Shown one piece after another: positions 1-8,864 of a DNA stretch of 64,000 nucleotides (within the stretch, counting starts at the first letter, position 1; every line of letters starts with the position of its first letter). The DNA comes from Trueperella pyogenes (GTDB taxonomy: Bacteria; Actinomycetota; Actinomycetes; Actinomycetales; Actinomycetaceae). The DNA lies in the NCBI RefSeq assembly GCF_001070855.1, contig NZ_JVLH01000014.1, positions 1 through 64,000 of the forward strand. The letters run 5' to 3'. A model generated the notes under the pieces. That model was given only the letters and a program-made list of their open reading frames with translations. It was not told the origin of the DNA and did no database searches. The translations under genes were made by a program, and so were the position numbers.

Positions 1-27
1 CCCCCGCCTATAGCTATGAGATGCGAA

Positions 28-1884
28 TTACGAGCGCTTCTTCCGCATTGTCGCGGCGCCAATAGCGCTTGTTCCGGCAGCGAGCAGCAGCACTCCACCG
101 GTGAGAGCGCCGGTCTTGGCGAGCTGCGTTGCAGGCGTGGGAGGAACCGAGGGCGTAACCGTCGTCGGTGTTGGCGTCGGGCCTGGCTTAAAGGACAGGC
201 GCGTGACGAAAAGGTGTGACTCGCTGCTTGTGTACTTCAAAGAATGTTCCATAAGCGGTGCCTCGGCCCAACCAGCCGATGGGCCGGTCATGGGCAAAGT
301 CCATGCGGCGCTATATGCAGTGGTTGGAGGGCATGCCGGTGCGGGCGGGTCAAACACTGTTCCCTGGACGGGAAGTGGCTCGGCAGGCTTGAGCTGGTCG
401 TAGCCGCCCATCGTTGGTGGGCAAGCGGGGGAGGGAGTGCCTGGGCGAACAATGACCCCAAGCTGCTTTGCGATATCGACTGAGACCAACCCCTGAGTCT
501 GATGCTCAATTGTGTAGTCGGTATCAGGGCGCGCCGAATCGGCAAATGCGATCTTCTTGATCGTGATGACAGCCTCACCCTGAAGCTTTGACATTGCGTC
601 CTTCAGAGCCTCGGCGGTTGTAATGGACTCAGGATTATTGACGTCGACTGTCACACGTGCCGTCTGACCATCAATCGCCACGGTCTTTGCCGTGAAGCCT
701 TCCGGGATCCCGGTGATGGAGATGGCAGAGGGATCAGCAAATTTCAGCTGCTCAGGAAGAGTGATCTGCGTAGTGAAGCCCAGGTGTGCATTCTTCAGCA
801 TCATCTCATCGAAAGTCGCGGGAGATTCCTCGTACTTTTGCAGGAGGGTTGCAATGCGTCCACCCTGAAGATTGTTCAGGTGGATGACATTTTCGATGGT
901 CAGAAGAGACTGCTTATTCTCAGCCTGGATTGTTTCCTTCTGTGCTGCGACGGCGTCATCAGCGCCGATCTTGAAGTCGGTATCGACCGTTGGATCATCG
1001 CCGTTGACCGGAAGGTCACCGAAAACCTTCTTGTACTTGTAGTAACCAGTCATGCGATCTGTTGACAGCTCTGAGGAAACAAACTCGTAGTCGGGGATCC
1101 CGGCAGCTTGGAAGAAGTTCGGACCAGTCTGAGGGGCTTTGAGGTCAGCTCCGGTCTCTGCATCCACCCAACGTGTCATCCGCTGTGGCGCGTTCGAAAA
1201 GCAGTCCGTGGGCGTGGATGCAATTGGATTTGATGCGACTGCAGAGGTGAAGACTTTGTTGGGGGTGTCGCCACCCGTAAAGAACTTCACAGTTGCCCTG
1301 CTGGTGATCTGCTCTTGAGCAATCCGTGCCGCATCTGCTGCATTATTTGCACCGACTGCATAGGGGATCTTGACCGTGATGGTATGCCCAAGAGGATTGC
1401 TCTTCTCGGATGTATAGGTGGTGTACAGTCCCTGCCAATCAGTATTCATCAAATGAAGATTGACCGTCATTTCGGTTTTCTCTGAATTGGGGGACAGCCA
1501 CCAGTTTGAGATCAAGGAGGAGGAATTTGTGACGGTTCCGGGGCCAACCTGTGTTCCCTGAGGAACAGAGACCGTGAAGGTGATGTCCGGGTTCTGAGCA
1601 CCCGCTGCGTGCGGGCTCTGTCCTGCTGTGGCTGCGGCCTGCATCTCGGCCTCGAAATTGGCCAGAAGGGTGACAACAGGAATCGTCAGGTTTACGGTTC
1701 CGTGGTAGGTCGCAATGACAGGATTGGTGTTGCAGACAGTGACTGCGTCAGCCGTGATGTTTTGAGAGATCGAGAATGCTTGATCCTGGGCTTGTGCGTC
1801 GCGTGGACCCGCTAGCGCCGTGCCACCGGTTATTAAAGCGGCAATAGCAGCCGTGGCTAACACAGCATTTCGAGTTCGTATCAT
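28..1884 (-). CDS. Sortase-anchored surface protein with MucBP-like module (LAKTG signal)
   Basis: A 618-residue secreted protein predicted to be covalently attached to the cell wall. Residues 1-33 form a signal peptide (RTR, then a hydrophobic Ala/Leu/Ile core, then a cut near AQAQ). Around residues 235-290 a segment with WVDAETGADL and YYKYKKV resembles MucBP-type modules of adhesins. The C-terminus carries a Pro/Thr-rich wall-spanning stretch, the sorting motif LAKTG, a hydrophobic helix and the tail MRKKRS, the usual order for a sortase substrate. LAKTG departs from LPXTG at position 2, as is common in actinobacteria. The gene is monocistronic here; no sortase gene lies in the window. The ligand is unknown, and an adhesin or matrix role is inferred from architecture only. 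Confidence 0.8.
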   Translation of the reverse strand: MIRTRNAVLATAAIAALITGGTALAGPRDAQAQDQAFSISQNITADAVTVCNTNPVIATYHGTVNLTIPVVTLLANFEAEMQAAATAGQSPHAAGAQNPDITFTVSVPQGTQVGPGTVTNSSSLISNWWLSPNSEKTEMTVNLHLMNTDWQGLYTTYTSEKSNPLGHTITVKIPYAVGANNAADAARIAQEQITSRATVKFFTGGDTPNKVFTSAVASNPIASTPTDCFSNAPQRMTRWVDAETGADLKAPQTGPNFFQAAGIPDYEFVSSELSTDRMTGYYKYKKVFGDLPVNGDDPTVDTDFKIGADDAVAAQKETIQAENKQSLLTIENVIHLNNLQGGRIATLLQKYEESPATFDEMMLKNAHLGFTTQITLPEQLKFADPSAISITGIPEGFTAKTVAIDGQTARVTVDVNNPESITTAEALKDAMSKLQGEAVITIKKIAFADSARPDTDYTIEHQTQGLVSVDIAKQLGVIVRPGTPSPACPPTMGGYDQLKPAEPLPVQGTVFDPPAPACPPTTAYSAAWTLPMTGPSAGWAEAPLMEHSLKYTSSESHLFVTRLSFKPGPTPTPTTVTPSVPPTPATQLAKTGALTGGVLLLAAGTSAIGAATMRKKRS

Positions 1885-2030
1885 CCTTCTACCTCGTCGT
1901 TATCTCAGGAAGTGCTCTTGTATGAGATGGGGTCTCAATGGATTCAAAAACGCATCTATTTTGAGTCTAGTTACGCAGTGAACTTTGAACAAGAATCCAG
2001 CGTATGTGAAGGCGATGAAGAAGTGAAGAA

Positions 2031-3185
2031 CTATGCGATTTTCGTGAGTAAAACCGCGCATTCCATATGATTCGTATGGGGGAACATATCGAAGAGGCGC
2101 GCTTGTGTGAGTCGGTAGGAATTCATGAGTCGAAGGTCGCTGACCAGCGACTTTGGATAACAGGACGAGTAAATCACCGTGGGAATGTTGCTCTGATTAA
2201 TCCACTGAGCAAGCTCTGTTCCAATTCCGCGCCGCGGTGGGTTGACGACGATGGCATCCGGACGTGCCTCGGCATATTGCGCAAAAGCCCACTGTGCGGC
2301 ATCCCCGGCTATCAAATGAACGCGGTCGCTCACCCCCAAATCTTCCGCGGTGCACCGTGCTGAGGCAATGGCCTCGGGAGAAATCTCAACACCGCTGACG
2401 CGCTCAACCCCGCCACGTGCTGCGTGCAGTGCAAAACCGCCTACTCCGCAGTAGAGGTCCCATAGGGAAGATGCCCCGCTTTGTTGTGCCCAGCTCGCGA
2501 CCTGTCGATAGAGCTGCGAGGCCACTCCCGTGTTGGTTTGCGAAAACGAGCGCGGTCCCAGGTGAAGCTCAACATCGCCGACAAGCATGGGCAGTGTCTG
2601 CTGCTCAGAAATGACGATCTCTTCGTCGCCTTCTACCAGTGCGGCGTGCGCGGGGAGAATATTGACGGTCACTACCTGAGCCGTAGGGATGAGCGAGTAA
2701 AGCAGTGAAAGTTTTGAACGTAGAAGTGCAAGGTCGCGCTTTGAGCGCATGACGAAGCGAATCATCAGTGCGTCATCGCTTCCCTGTGTGACCAAGATGT
2801 GTTTGAGTTCGCCACGCCTGTGCGCGATGTCGTAGGGCTCAAGGTGAAGCTCGCGAATGAATGCTTTCAGTGGTTCGATCGTCGAGGCGATGACCTTGGT
2901 GTGCGCAATGCAGTGCGGAAGGTCGACCCCTTCATAGGTAGGCGCAGGTCCCGTGATACCAAGCGTGGGGTGCTCGGCGCTTCCGCCGACCGCAAACTTT
3001 GCTTTGCTTCGGTAGTGCTCAGGCATTGATGCGGCGGCGGGTAGCCATTTCATTCCCGAGGGCTGGGGCAGAGTTGCCAGTAGCTCGCAGGCTTCTTTTT
3101 GACGCTGAGCAAGCTGGATGTCATAGGGAGTGGGCATGAGGGGGCACGAATGGCATTCCCTGTTTATTAGATGTACGCACTCCAT
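2031..3185 (-). CDS. rlmC: 23S rRNA (uracil-C5) methyltransferase, RlmC/TrmA family
   Basis: A SAM-dependent enzyme that methylates C5 of uracil in RNA; the RlmC branch targets U747 of 23S rRNA in E. coli. From the chosen ATG at 3185 the protein has 384 residues, close to E. coli RlmC. It opens with the Fe-S cysteines typical of this branch (C3, C11, C14, in MECVHLINRECHSCPLM) and has no TRAM domain. Further motifs: SFSQTNTG, the SAM loop DLYCGVGGFALHAA, VNPPRRGIG, the catalytic cysteine in YSSCYPKSL, and the C-terminal FPHTNHME. The reading frame stays open upstream to 3425, but that extension has no family similarity and runs into the divergent gene at 3290. RlmC versus RlmD specificity is inferred from the N-terminus and length. 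Confidence 0.82.
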   Translation of the reverse strand: MECVHLINRECHSCPLMPTPYDIQLAQRQKEACELLATLPQPSGMKWLPAAASMPEHYRSKAKFAVGGSAEHPTLGITGPAPTYEGVDLPHCIAHTKVIASTIEPLKAFIRELHLEPYDIAHRRGELKHILVTQGSDDALMIRFVMRSKRDLALLRSKLSLLYSLIPTAQVVTVNILPAHAALVEGDEEIVISEQQTLPMLVGDVELHLGPRSFSQTNTGVASQLYRQVASWAQQSGASSLWDLYCGVGGFALHAARGGVERVSGVEISPEAIASARCTAEDLGVSDRVHLIAGDAAQWAFAQYAEARPDAIVVNPPRRGIGTELAQWINQSNIPTVIYSSCYPKSLVSDLRLMNSYRLTQARLFDMFPHTNHMECAVLLTKIA

Positions 3186-3289
3186 CGTTTCATCTTGGCA
3201 TCTTGGAACTGTCTTCGCCACAACGAGCAGATCTGTTGAGTGTAAGTAGGGGGGGATGTGTTTGCTGTTGGTGGCGTTAAGATTTCGCC

Positions 3290-3745
3290 ATGACTGAGAA
3301 GGCGACTGATCGCGTGTCCAACGAACCGACGGAGGTTCCCGCGGGAGCGCTCGCGGCGGGTGAGAGTATGCGTATTGATACATGGCTGTGGGCAACGCGC
3401 CATGTGAAGTCGCGTTCGCAGGCAACCTCAGCTGCTCGTGCCGGTCACGTCAAAATTAACGGTGAATCGGTGAAGGCTGCGCAGAAAGTGCGTGTGGGCG
3501 ATGAAGTTCGTTTGCGCGTGGAGGGCTTTGACCGTGTTCTTATCGTTCGCAAGCTCCTTGCGAAACGACTGGGTTATCCTTTCGCGAAACTGTGCTACGA
3601 AGATCTCAGCGAGCCGAGGCCTCGGCTGGGGGTCGCCTTCGCCCAGCGAGAACGCGGTAGTGGGCGTCCGACGAAGAAAGAGCGCCGAGATATGGAGAAA
3701 TTCCGTGGAATGAATTCCGTTTTTTCCGCGGATTTTCAATGGTAA
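3290..3745 (+). CDS. S4-domain RNA-binding protein, Hsp15-like
   Basis: A 151-residue basic protein with an S4 RNA-binding fold at about residues 27-95 (MRIDTWLWATRHVKSRSQA, ARAGHVKINGESVKAAQKVRVGDEV) and a basic C-terminal tail (GSGRPTKKERRDM). This is the layout of Hsp15/HslR, which binds 50S subunits carrying stalled nascent chains after heat shock. Its place next to the HspR heat-shock operon fits but does not prove co-regulation; no HAIR site lies directly upstream. A second in-frame ATG at 3368 begins exactly at the domain and has a GGTGAG-like ribosome site, so the real protein may lack the first 26 residues. The gene is divergent from the rRNA methyltransferase. Confidence 0.75.
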   Translation: MTEKATDRVSNEPTEVPAGALAAGESMRIDTWLWATRHVKSRSQATSAARAGHVKINGESVKAAQKVRVGDEVRLRVEGFDRVLIVRKLLAKRLGYPFAKLCYEDLSEPRPRLGVAFAQRERGSGRPTKKERRDMEKFRGMNSVFSADFQW

Positions 3746-3810
3746 TCGGCAGATTTGTCGATTCTAAATAAGTAATTTTGGAAACTGGGGAATAAAAGCC
3801 CCCGAAATAA

Positions 3811-3831
3811 GTTGAGTATGTCAGACTCAAG
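3811..3831 (+). promoter_or_regulatory. HAIR operator 1 for HspR upstream of dnaK
   Basis: An inverted repeat GTTGAGT-N7-ACTCAAG, one base off the perfect HAIR consensus CTTGAGT-N7-ACTCAAG bound by HspR. It lies about 165 bp upstream of dnaK. Confidence 0.85.
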
Positions 3832-3872
3832 TTTTGGTGTAGGGCTTGCGGGCCCGGTAGGCAATCCGTAAA

Positions 3873-3893
3873 CTTGAGTGCAACAGACTCAAG
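3873..3893 (+). promoter_or_regulatory. HAIR operator 2 for HspR upstream of dnaK
   Basis: A perfect HAIR sequence, CTTGAGT-N7-ACTCAAG, starting 62 bp after the start of the first site and about 103 bp before the dnaK ATG. The embedded TTGAGT resembles a -35 hexamer, so bound HspR would be expected to block RNA polymerase. HspR is encoded by the last gene of the same operon, giving a feedback loop. Confidence 0.9.
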
Positions 3894-3996
3894 GTGGTCT
3901 GAAGGTCGAAACCTCGACCACCACAACAGAAGACGTACAAAGCGCGGCATCGCCTCGGCGACAATTTCCACCACGCTTTGATGAAAGGAAAAACTA

Positions 3997-5853
3997 ATGG
4001 GACGCGCAGTAGGTATTGACCTCGGCACCACGAACTCCGCAATCGCAGTACTTGAAGGCGGAGAACCCACAATCATTGCGAATGCAGAAGGCACACGTAC
4101 GACCCCCTCGGTCGTTGCTTTCTCCAAGACCGGCGAGGTCTTGGTTGGTGAGATCGCCAAGCGTCAGGCGGTCACGAATGTTGATCGCACCATCTCTTCG
4201 GTCAAGCGCCACATGGGCACTGACTGGAGCGTCAACATTGACGATAAGAAGTACACCGCACAGGAGATCTCCGCACGTATCCTCTCCAAGCTCAAGAGGG
4301 ATGCAGAAGAATACCTCGGTGAGCCCGTTACCGACGCGGTCATCACCGTTCCTGCGTACTTCAACGACGCAGAGCGTCAGGCAACCAAGGATGCCGGCCA
4401 GATCGCAGGCCTGAACGTCCTGCGTATTGTTAACGAGCCGACGGCTGCGGCACTGGCCTACGGCCTCGAAAAGGGTAAGGAAGACGAGCTCATTCTGGTC
4501 TTCGACCTCGGTGGCGGTACCTTCGACGTCTCCCTGCTGGAAATCGGCAAGGATGATGACGGCTTCTCCACCATTCAGGTCCGCGCAACCGCAGGTGATA
4601 ACCGCCTGGGTGGCGATGACTGGGATCAGCGCATTGTTGACTGGCTGATCGAGCAGGTGAAGGCTAAGAGCGGCGCAGATCTGTCCAAGGACCCGGTCGC
4701 ACTTCAGCGTCTGCGCGCAGCAGCCGAGCAGGCAAAGAAGGAACTGTCCAGCGCAATGAGCACAAACATTTCGCTGCAGTACCTCTCGGTCACTGCTGAT
4801 GGCCCCGTTCACTTGGACGAGACCCTCACCCGCGCAAAGTTCGAGGAAATGACCTCGGATCTGCTTGAGCGCACCAAGGCTCCCTTCGAGAAGGTCATCA
4901 AGGATGCCGGTATCTCCGTCAGCGAGATCGATCACGTCGTCCTGGTCGGCGGCTCCACTCGTATGCCCGCCGTTGCAGAGCTCGTGAAGAAGCTCACCGG
5001 TGGCCGCGAGCCCAACAAGGGCGTGAACCCCGATGAGGTCGTCGCAGTTGGTGCAGCCCTGCAGGCTGGCGTCATCCAGGGTGATCGTAAGGACGTTCTG
5101 CTGATCGATGTGACTCCTCTGTCCCTGGGTATTGAGACCATGGGCGGCGTCATGGACAAGGTCATCGAGCGCAACACCGCAATCCCGACTAAGGCGTCGC
5201 GCGTCTACTCGACCGCTGCCGACGGCCAGACCTCGGTTCTGGTCCAGGTCTTCCAAGGCGAGCGTCAGTTCACCGCTGACAACAAGTCGCTCGGTAACTT
5301 CGAGCTCTCTGGTATTGCCCCCGCACCGCGTGGCGTTCCTCAGATCGAGGTCACCTTCGATATCGATGCGAACGGTATTGTTCACGTCTCCGCGAAGGAC
5401 CTTGGAACCGGCAAGGAAACCGCGGTGACCATCACCGGTGGCAGCGCCTTGAGCAAGGAAGACATTGATCGCATGGTCAACGAGGCCGCTCAGCACGAAG
5501 AAGACGATAAGAAGCGCCGCGAGGAGCTTGAGATTCGTAACTCCGCAGAGCAGCTGGTCTACACCATCGAGAAGACCCTGAAGGAAGACGCCGACAAGGT
5601 CTCCGAAGCGACCCGCCAGGAAGTCCAGGGTGACCTTGACGCCGTGAAGGAAGCCCTCAAGGGCAGCGACATCGAGGCTGTGAAGAGCACCGTTGAGAAG
5701 CTCAACCAGTCCGCGATGAAGATCGGCCAGGAGGTCTATCAGAACGCTCAGGCCGCTCAGGCCGCCGCTGAAGCAGGTGCTTCACAGGAGTCCTCCGCTT
5801 CCTCCGATGACGACGTCATCGACGCCGAAGTCGTGGATGAGGACGACAAGTGA
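3997..5853 (+). CDS. dnaK: Molecular chaperone DnaK (Hsp70)
   Basis: The cytoplasmic Hsp70 ATPase, which binds and releases unfolded polypeptides in cycles driven by DnaJ and GrpE. The 618 residues begin with the ATPase signature [17 protein letters not shown] and contain the phosphate-2 motif [14 protein letters not shown] and [13 protein letters not shown]. The substrate-binding domain starts at the linker [19 protein letters not shown], and a helical lid ends in the acidic tail [15 protein letters not shown]. Length and motif order are standard for actinobacteria. The ribosome site is GAAAGGA, 8-9 bases before ATG. It is the first gene of dnaK-grpE-dnaJ-hspR, and its stop overlaps the grpE start by 4 bp. 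Two HAIR operators upstream indicate repression by HspR. Confidence 0.99.
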   Translation: MGRAVGIDLGTTNSAIAVLEGGEPTIIANAEGTRTTPSVVAFSKTGEVLVGEIAKRQAVTNVDRTISSVKRHMGTDWSVNIDDKKYTAQEISARILSKLKRDAEEYLGEPVTDAVITVPAYFNDAERQATKDAGQIAGLNVLRIVNEPTAAALAYGLEKGKEDELILVFDLGGGTFDVSLLEIGKDDDGFSTIQVRATAGDNRLGGDDWDQRIVDWLIEQVKAKSGADLSKDPVALQRLRAAAEQAKKELSSAMSTNISLQYLSVTADGPVHLDETLTRAKFEEMTSDLLERTKAPFEKVIKDAGISVSEIDHVVLVGGSTRMPAVAELVKKLTGGREPNKGVNPDEVVAVGAALQAGVIQGDRKDVLLIDVTPLSLGIETMGGVMDKVIERNTAIPTKASRVYSTAADGQTSVLVQVFQGERQFTADNKSLGNFELSGIAPAPRGVPQIEVTFDIDANGIVHVSAKDLGTGKETAVTITGGSALSKEDIDRMVNEAAQHEEDDKKRREELEIRNSAEQLVYTIEKTLKEDADKVSEATRQEVQGDLDAVKEALKGSDIEAVKSTVEKLNQSAMKIGQEVYQNAQAAQAAAEAGASQESSASSDDDVIDAEVVDEDDK

Positions 5854-6503
5854 GCACTGAGCCCACGAACACTTCCGACGACGCCCAGGATCCGGTGGTC
5901 GGCTCTCAGCCGGCCACCCCGGGCGACGCCCAGCCCCACGCTCAAGAGGGTGCAGCTGCAGACGCAACCGCGGCCTCGGCAAACACTCAGGGCGAGGAAA
6001 TGGGTGAAGTCGACATGTCGGACTTTGAAGAGCAGCTCGAAGACAGCGAACTGTCCAAGGCTCTCGACCAAGTGGCGCAGGCGGAAGAAAAACTCGCCCG
6101 CGCCCACGCAGACCTGTACAACCTGAACCAGGAATATTCGAACTTCGTTCGCCGTTCCAAGGAATCCGTTGCCGGCCACGTCCAGTCCGGACGCGACCAG
6201 GTGCTGGAAGCCATGATCGGTGTCTTGGACGATATCGAGGCCGCGCGCAAGCACGGGGATCTCAATGATGGTCCCTTTGCCTCAATCGCGAACAAGCTAG
6301 AAGACACGCTTCGCACGCGCTTCGAGCTGGAACGTTTCGGAGACGAGGGGGACGATTTTGACCCCATGCTTCACGAAGCGCTCATGGCTCAGCCCAGCGC
6401 TGACGTGGATCACCCGGTCTTGGGACAGGTCTTGCAATCTGGATATCGTCGCGGAGAGACCATTATCCGCGCGGCGAAAGTCCTGGTGTACAACCCTGAA
6501 TAA
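5850..6503 (+). CDS. grpE: Nucleotide exchange factor GrpE
   Basis: GrpE dimers exchange ADP for ATP on DnaK and so reset the chaperone cycle. The protein has 217 residues and starts at a GTG that overlaps the dnaK stop (GTGA), a translational coupling arrangement. An acidic, Ala/Pro-rich N-terminal tail of about 65 residues is followed by the long coiled coil ([36 protein letters not shown]) and the C-terminal beta domain with [33 protein letters not shown], all typical of GrpE. It is followed 45 bp later by dnaJ. Confidence 0.97.
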   Translation: MSTEPTNTSDDAQDPVVGSQPATPGDAQPHAQEGAAADATAASANTQGEEMGEVDMSDFEEQLEDSELSKALDQVAQAEEKLARAHADLYNLNQEYSNFVRRSKESVAGHVQSGRDQVLEAMIGVLDDIEAARKHGDLNDGPFASIANKLEDTLRTRFELERFGDEGDDFDPMLHEALMAQPSADVDHPVLGQVLQSGYRRGETIIRAAKVLVYNPE

Positions 6504-6548
6504 GGAACATTCAACGAACTGCAGAGTCAAAAAAGGAGGTGACGCGCA

Positions 6549-7595
6549 GTGAGTGGAGAAGATTGGCTCCAAAAGGATTTCTACAAGGTCCTTGGCGTAA
6601 GCAAGGATGCTGATGAGGCCACAATCAAGAAGGCCTACCGCAAACTTGCGCGCACCTGGCACCCCGACCAGAACAAGGGGAACCCCGAAGCTGAAGAACG
6701 CTTCAAGGAAATTGGCGAGGCCTACACGGTCCTGTCCAACCCTGAGCAGCGCCAGCAATACGATGCGATTCGCTCGATGGGCGCCGGCGGTTTCCGCGGC
6801 GGTGCTGGTGGCGGCGGAGCATCCGGCGTGAACTTTGAAGATCTCTTCGGCGCGTTCGGTGGGGGAAACGGCGGAAATGTTCGTTTCTCCACCAGCGGTG
6901 GCGGCGCAGGTATCAACCTCGACGACATTCTGGGTGCTTTCGGTGGTTTTGGTGGCGGCTCTTCGCGTGGGTCCTCTCCCTTCGCCGGCGCATCTCAATT
7001 CGGTGACTTCGGCGGAGCACACGGTTCGCCCTACCAGCAAGCCCCCCAAAAGGGCGAAGACTTGCATGCATCGACGCGCATTACGCTCAAGCAAAGCCTG
7101 AGTGGAGTCAACATCAAGTTGGCTGTCTCCGGAAATCCCATGACCGTCAAGGTTCCCAAGGGAATTAAGGACGGACAGAGTGTGCGTCTGCGCGGCAAGG
7201 GGAAGGCCTCGATCAACGGCGGGAGCGCTGGCGATCTGATCGTCACGATCCACGTCGAGGAGGATCCGGTCTACAGCCGCGAGGGAAATGACCTTCGCAT
7301 GACCCTTCCCGTGACCTTTGCCGAGGCCACGCTGGGTGCCAATGTCGAGCTTCCCTTGATCGATGGTTCGACCGTCATCGTCAAGGTTCCCGCCGGCTCC
7401 GATTCCGGACGTACCCTGCGTCTGAAGGGGCGCGGTGTGGCCACGAAGAAGGGGACAGGCGATCTCTTGGCAACCATCAGTGTGGTAGTCCCCAAGGATC
7501 TAACCCCTGAGCAGCTTGATTCGATCAAGTCGCTAGCGGATTCGCTTGATCAGAGTGATCCGCGCGCAGAACTCGTAAAGAAGGTGAGTGCGTGA
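6549..7595 (+). CDS. dnaJ: DnaJ-type co-chaperone lacking the zinc-finger domain
   Basis: An Hsp40 that delivers substrates to DnaK and stimulates its ATPase. The start is a GTG preceded by AAAGGAGGTG. The J domain occupies residues 9-75 with the essential HPD in [10 protein letters not shown] Gly/Phe/Ser-rich linker (about 80-165) and two beta-sandwich substrate domains follow (from [15 protein letters not shown] to the C-terminus). None of the four CXXCXGXG zinc-binding repeats of classical DnaJ is present, so this is a CbpA-like (class B) J protein in the position where many actinobacteria have full-length DnaJ1. A second DnaJ may be encoded elsewhere. The gene ends inside the hspR start region, indicating coupling. 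Confidence 0.93.
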   Translation: MSGEDWLQKDFYKVLGVSKDADEATIKKAYRKLARTWHPDQNKGNPEAEERFKEIGEAYTVLSNPEQRQQYDAIRSMGAGGFRGGAGGGGASGVNFEDLFGAFGGGNGGNVRFSTSGGGAGINLDDILGAFGGFGGGSSRGSSPFAGASQFGDFGGAHGSPYQQAPQKGEDLHASTRITLKQSLSGVNIKLAVSGNPMTVKVPKGIKDGQSVRLRGKGKASINGGSAGDLIVTIHVEEDPVYSREGNDLRMTLPVTFAEATLGANVELPLIDGSTVIVKVPAGSDSGRTLRLKGRGVATKKGTGDLLATISVVVPKDLTPEQLDSIKSLADSLDQSDPRAELVKKVSA

Positions 7596-8119
7596 TGGGA
7601 CATCAGGATGAAGTAACCTTCGTGATTTCCGTTGCCGCACAGCTCGCGGGAATGCACCCGCAAACCTTGCGTCAATACGATCGGATTGGCTTGGTAACGC
7701 CCCTTCGTACGAAGGGACGCGGGCGGCGTTACACCCGACGCGATGTCGAGCGTTTGAAGGAGATTCAGCGCCTGAGCCAAGATGAGGGAATCAACTTGGC
7801 CGGTATCCAGCGAATCATGGAGCTGGAGGACGAAGTTGATCGCCTGCGAGAACAGCGCGATGCCTTGGCTGAGCGGGTCGAAGAATTCGAACCCGTCTTT
7901 GACCGAGTATTCGTGGCAAGCCCAGACGGCCAGATTCGCCCCATGCGTCGTGCGCATGCGCGTCGTGCTGAAGAATCTCGGCGCGGCGGCATGGTACCCG
8001 TCAGGGACCGAGGCCTCGTAGCGTGGCGACCTGCTGGCAAGCAGCGCGTTCGGGCGCTTATTGAAGCATCGCCCGAAGGAGTTCGGGTCATCGAAGGAAC
8101 CGTTGTGGTTTCGCGATAA
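7592..8119 (+). CDS. hspR: Heat-shock repressor HspR (MerR family)
   Basis: HspR binds HAIR sequences and represses chaperone genes; in streptomycetes DnaK acts as its co-repressor. Residues 8-75 are a MerR-type winged helix-turn-helix ([37 protein letters not shown]), followed by a coiled coil ([25 protein letters not shown]). At 175 residues it is longer than average, with a basic C-terminal extension rich in Arg. Translation can start at GTG 7592 (4 bp overlap with dnaJ) or ATG 7595; both imply coupling. Its targets in this window are visible as two HAIR sites before dnaK and one before clpB. Confidence 0.95.
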   Translation: MMGHQDEVTFVISVAAQLAGMHPQTLRQYDRIGLVTPLRTKGRGRRYTRRDVERLKEIQRLSQDEGINLAGIQRIMELEDEVDRLREQRDALAERVEEFEPVFDRVFVASPDGQIRPMRRAHARRAEESRRGGMVPVRDRGLVAWRPAGKQRVRALIEASPEGVRVIEGTVVVSR

Positions 8120-8159
8120 CACACCCCCTCGAGCGATGTCCTCGAGGTGGAGTGAGTGA

Positions 8160-8188
8160 GGGGAGGCATGAAAATGCCTCCCCTTTTT
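8160..8188 (+). terminator. Rho-independent terminator after hspR
   Basis: A 10-bp stem (GGGGAGGCAT with ATGCCTCCCC), a GAAA loop, then five T. It lies 40 bp past the hspR stop and just before the stop of the convergent gtrA-like gene. Confidence 0.92.
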
Positions 8189-8199
8189 GCTCCCAATTT

Positions 8200-8778
8200 T
8201 CAGGCAGCTAAGACCAGATCCCGTCCGGTGACCCGCGCAAGCATCGACGAAAGGATGCCAGTGACCCGCGTTGCTGTTTGCTGCAGCCCGGCCACGGCCT
8301 CGGAAATTGAGGCGCGAAGGTCGGCCAAGGTGCCGAAGACGAAGAAGTTCTGGCCTAGGTAGTTGACGATGAAGAGCGAAGTGTTCGCGGTTAAAGAGGC
8401 CATCCACAGAGCCATGCCGGCTGACACTAGAGCTTGGATCATCAGGTAGGACATGGTCATCACGCTTGCGGCCATGATCGCATAGCGGAAAGCTGTAGCA
8501 ACAATTCCACCGCGAGCGTTGAAGACCTTCCGGTTCAGAGCGAAGTTCAGAGAACACGAGGAGACCCTGGCCAGTGCGACCGGCAGGAAGACTCCGCCGA
8601 TGGTTGCGTTCAGGATGAGCAGCATCGTGTAGTCCAGCGCGGTTGAGGACAACGACGAGGCCAGGTAGCGCAGAACTCGCGCATTGGTGCGGATCGTGTC
8701 GACAAGCTTCGCGCTGAGGGCGGAAGCGAATGTCATGGCGGTCTGACCCTGCGTCTTGAGTGCTGCGTTCGTGTTCAT
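8200..8778 (-). CDS. GtrA-like family membrane protein
   Basis: A 192-residue integral membrane protein of the GtrA/DPMS3 family, small polytopic proteins implicated in moving or stabilising lipid-linked sugars for cell-envelope glycans. The family core runs from RYLASSLSSTALDYTMLLIL through LARVSSCSLNFALNRKVF to VNYLGQNFFVFG, with about four transmembrane helices. The ATG at 8778 is chosen because the longer frame (to 9120) would overlap the divergent murT gene and has no hydrophobic or family-like content. No glycosyltransferase partner is adjacent, so the transported lipid is unknown. It converges with hspR and is divergent from murT. Confidence 0.82.
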   Translation of the reverse strand: MNTNAALKTQGQTAMTFASALSAKLVDTIRTNARVLRYLASSLSSTALDYTMLLILNATIGGVFLPVALARVSSCSLNFALNRKVFNARGGIVATAFRYAIMAASVMTMSYLMIQALVSAGMALWMASLTANTSLFIVNYLGQNFFVFGTLADLRASISEAVAGLQQTATRVTGILSSMLARVTGRDLVLAA

Positions 8779-8864
8779 GACACTAACTTTGCCCACAGCT
8801 GATCTGTACGAATTATGTCCAAGCTGTGGAGAAGCTATGAAGCAATCAATGTAGTGTAGGTTCC

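Noticed and set aside
3994-5496. 500-codon minus-strand frame across dnaK, with similar ones over clpB (12215-13921), fusA (54539-56548), tuf (56987-58156) and rpsS-rpsC (61390-62856)
   Set aside because: All are antisense shadows of certain genes with low-complexity Asp/Leu/Val-rich translations and no family similarity.
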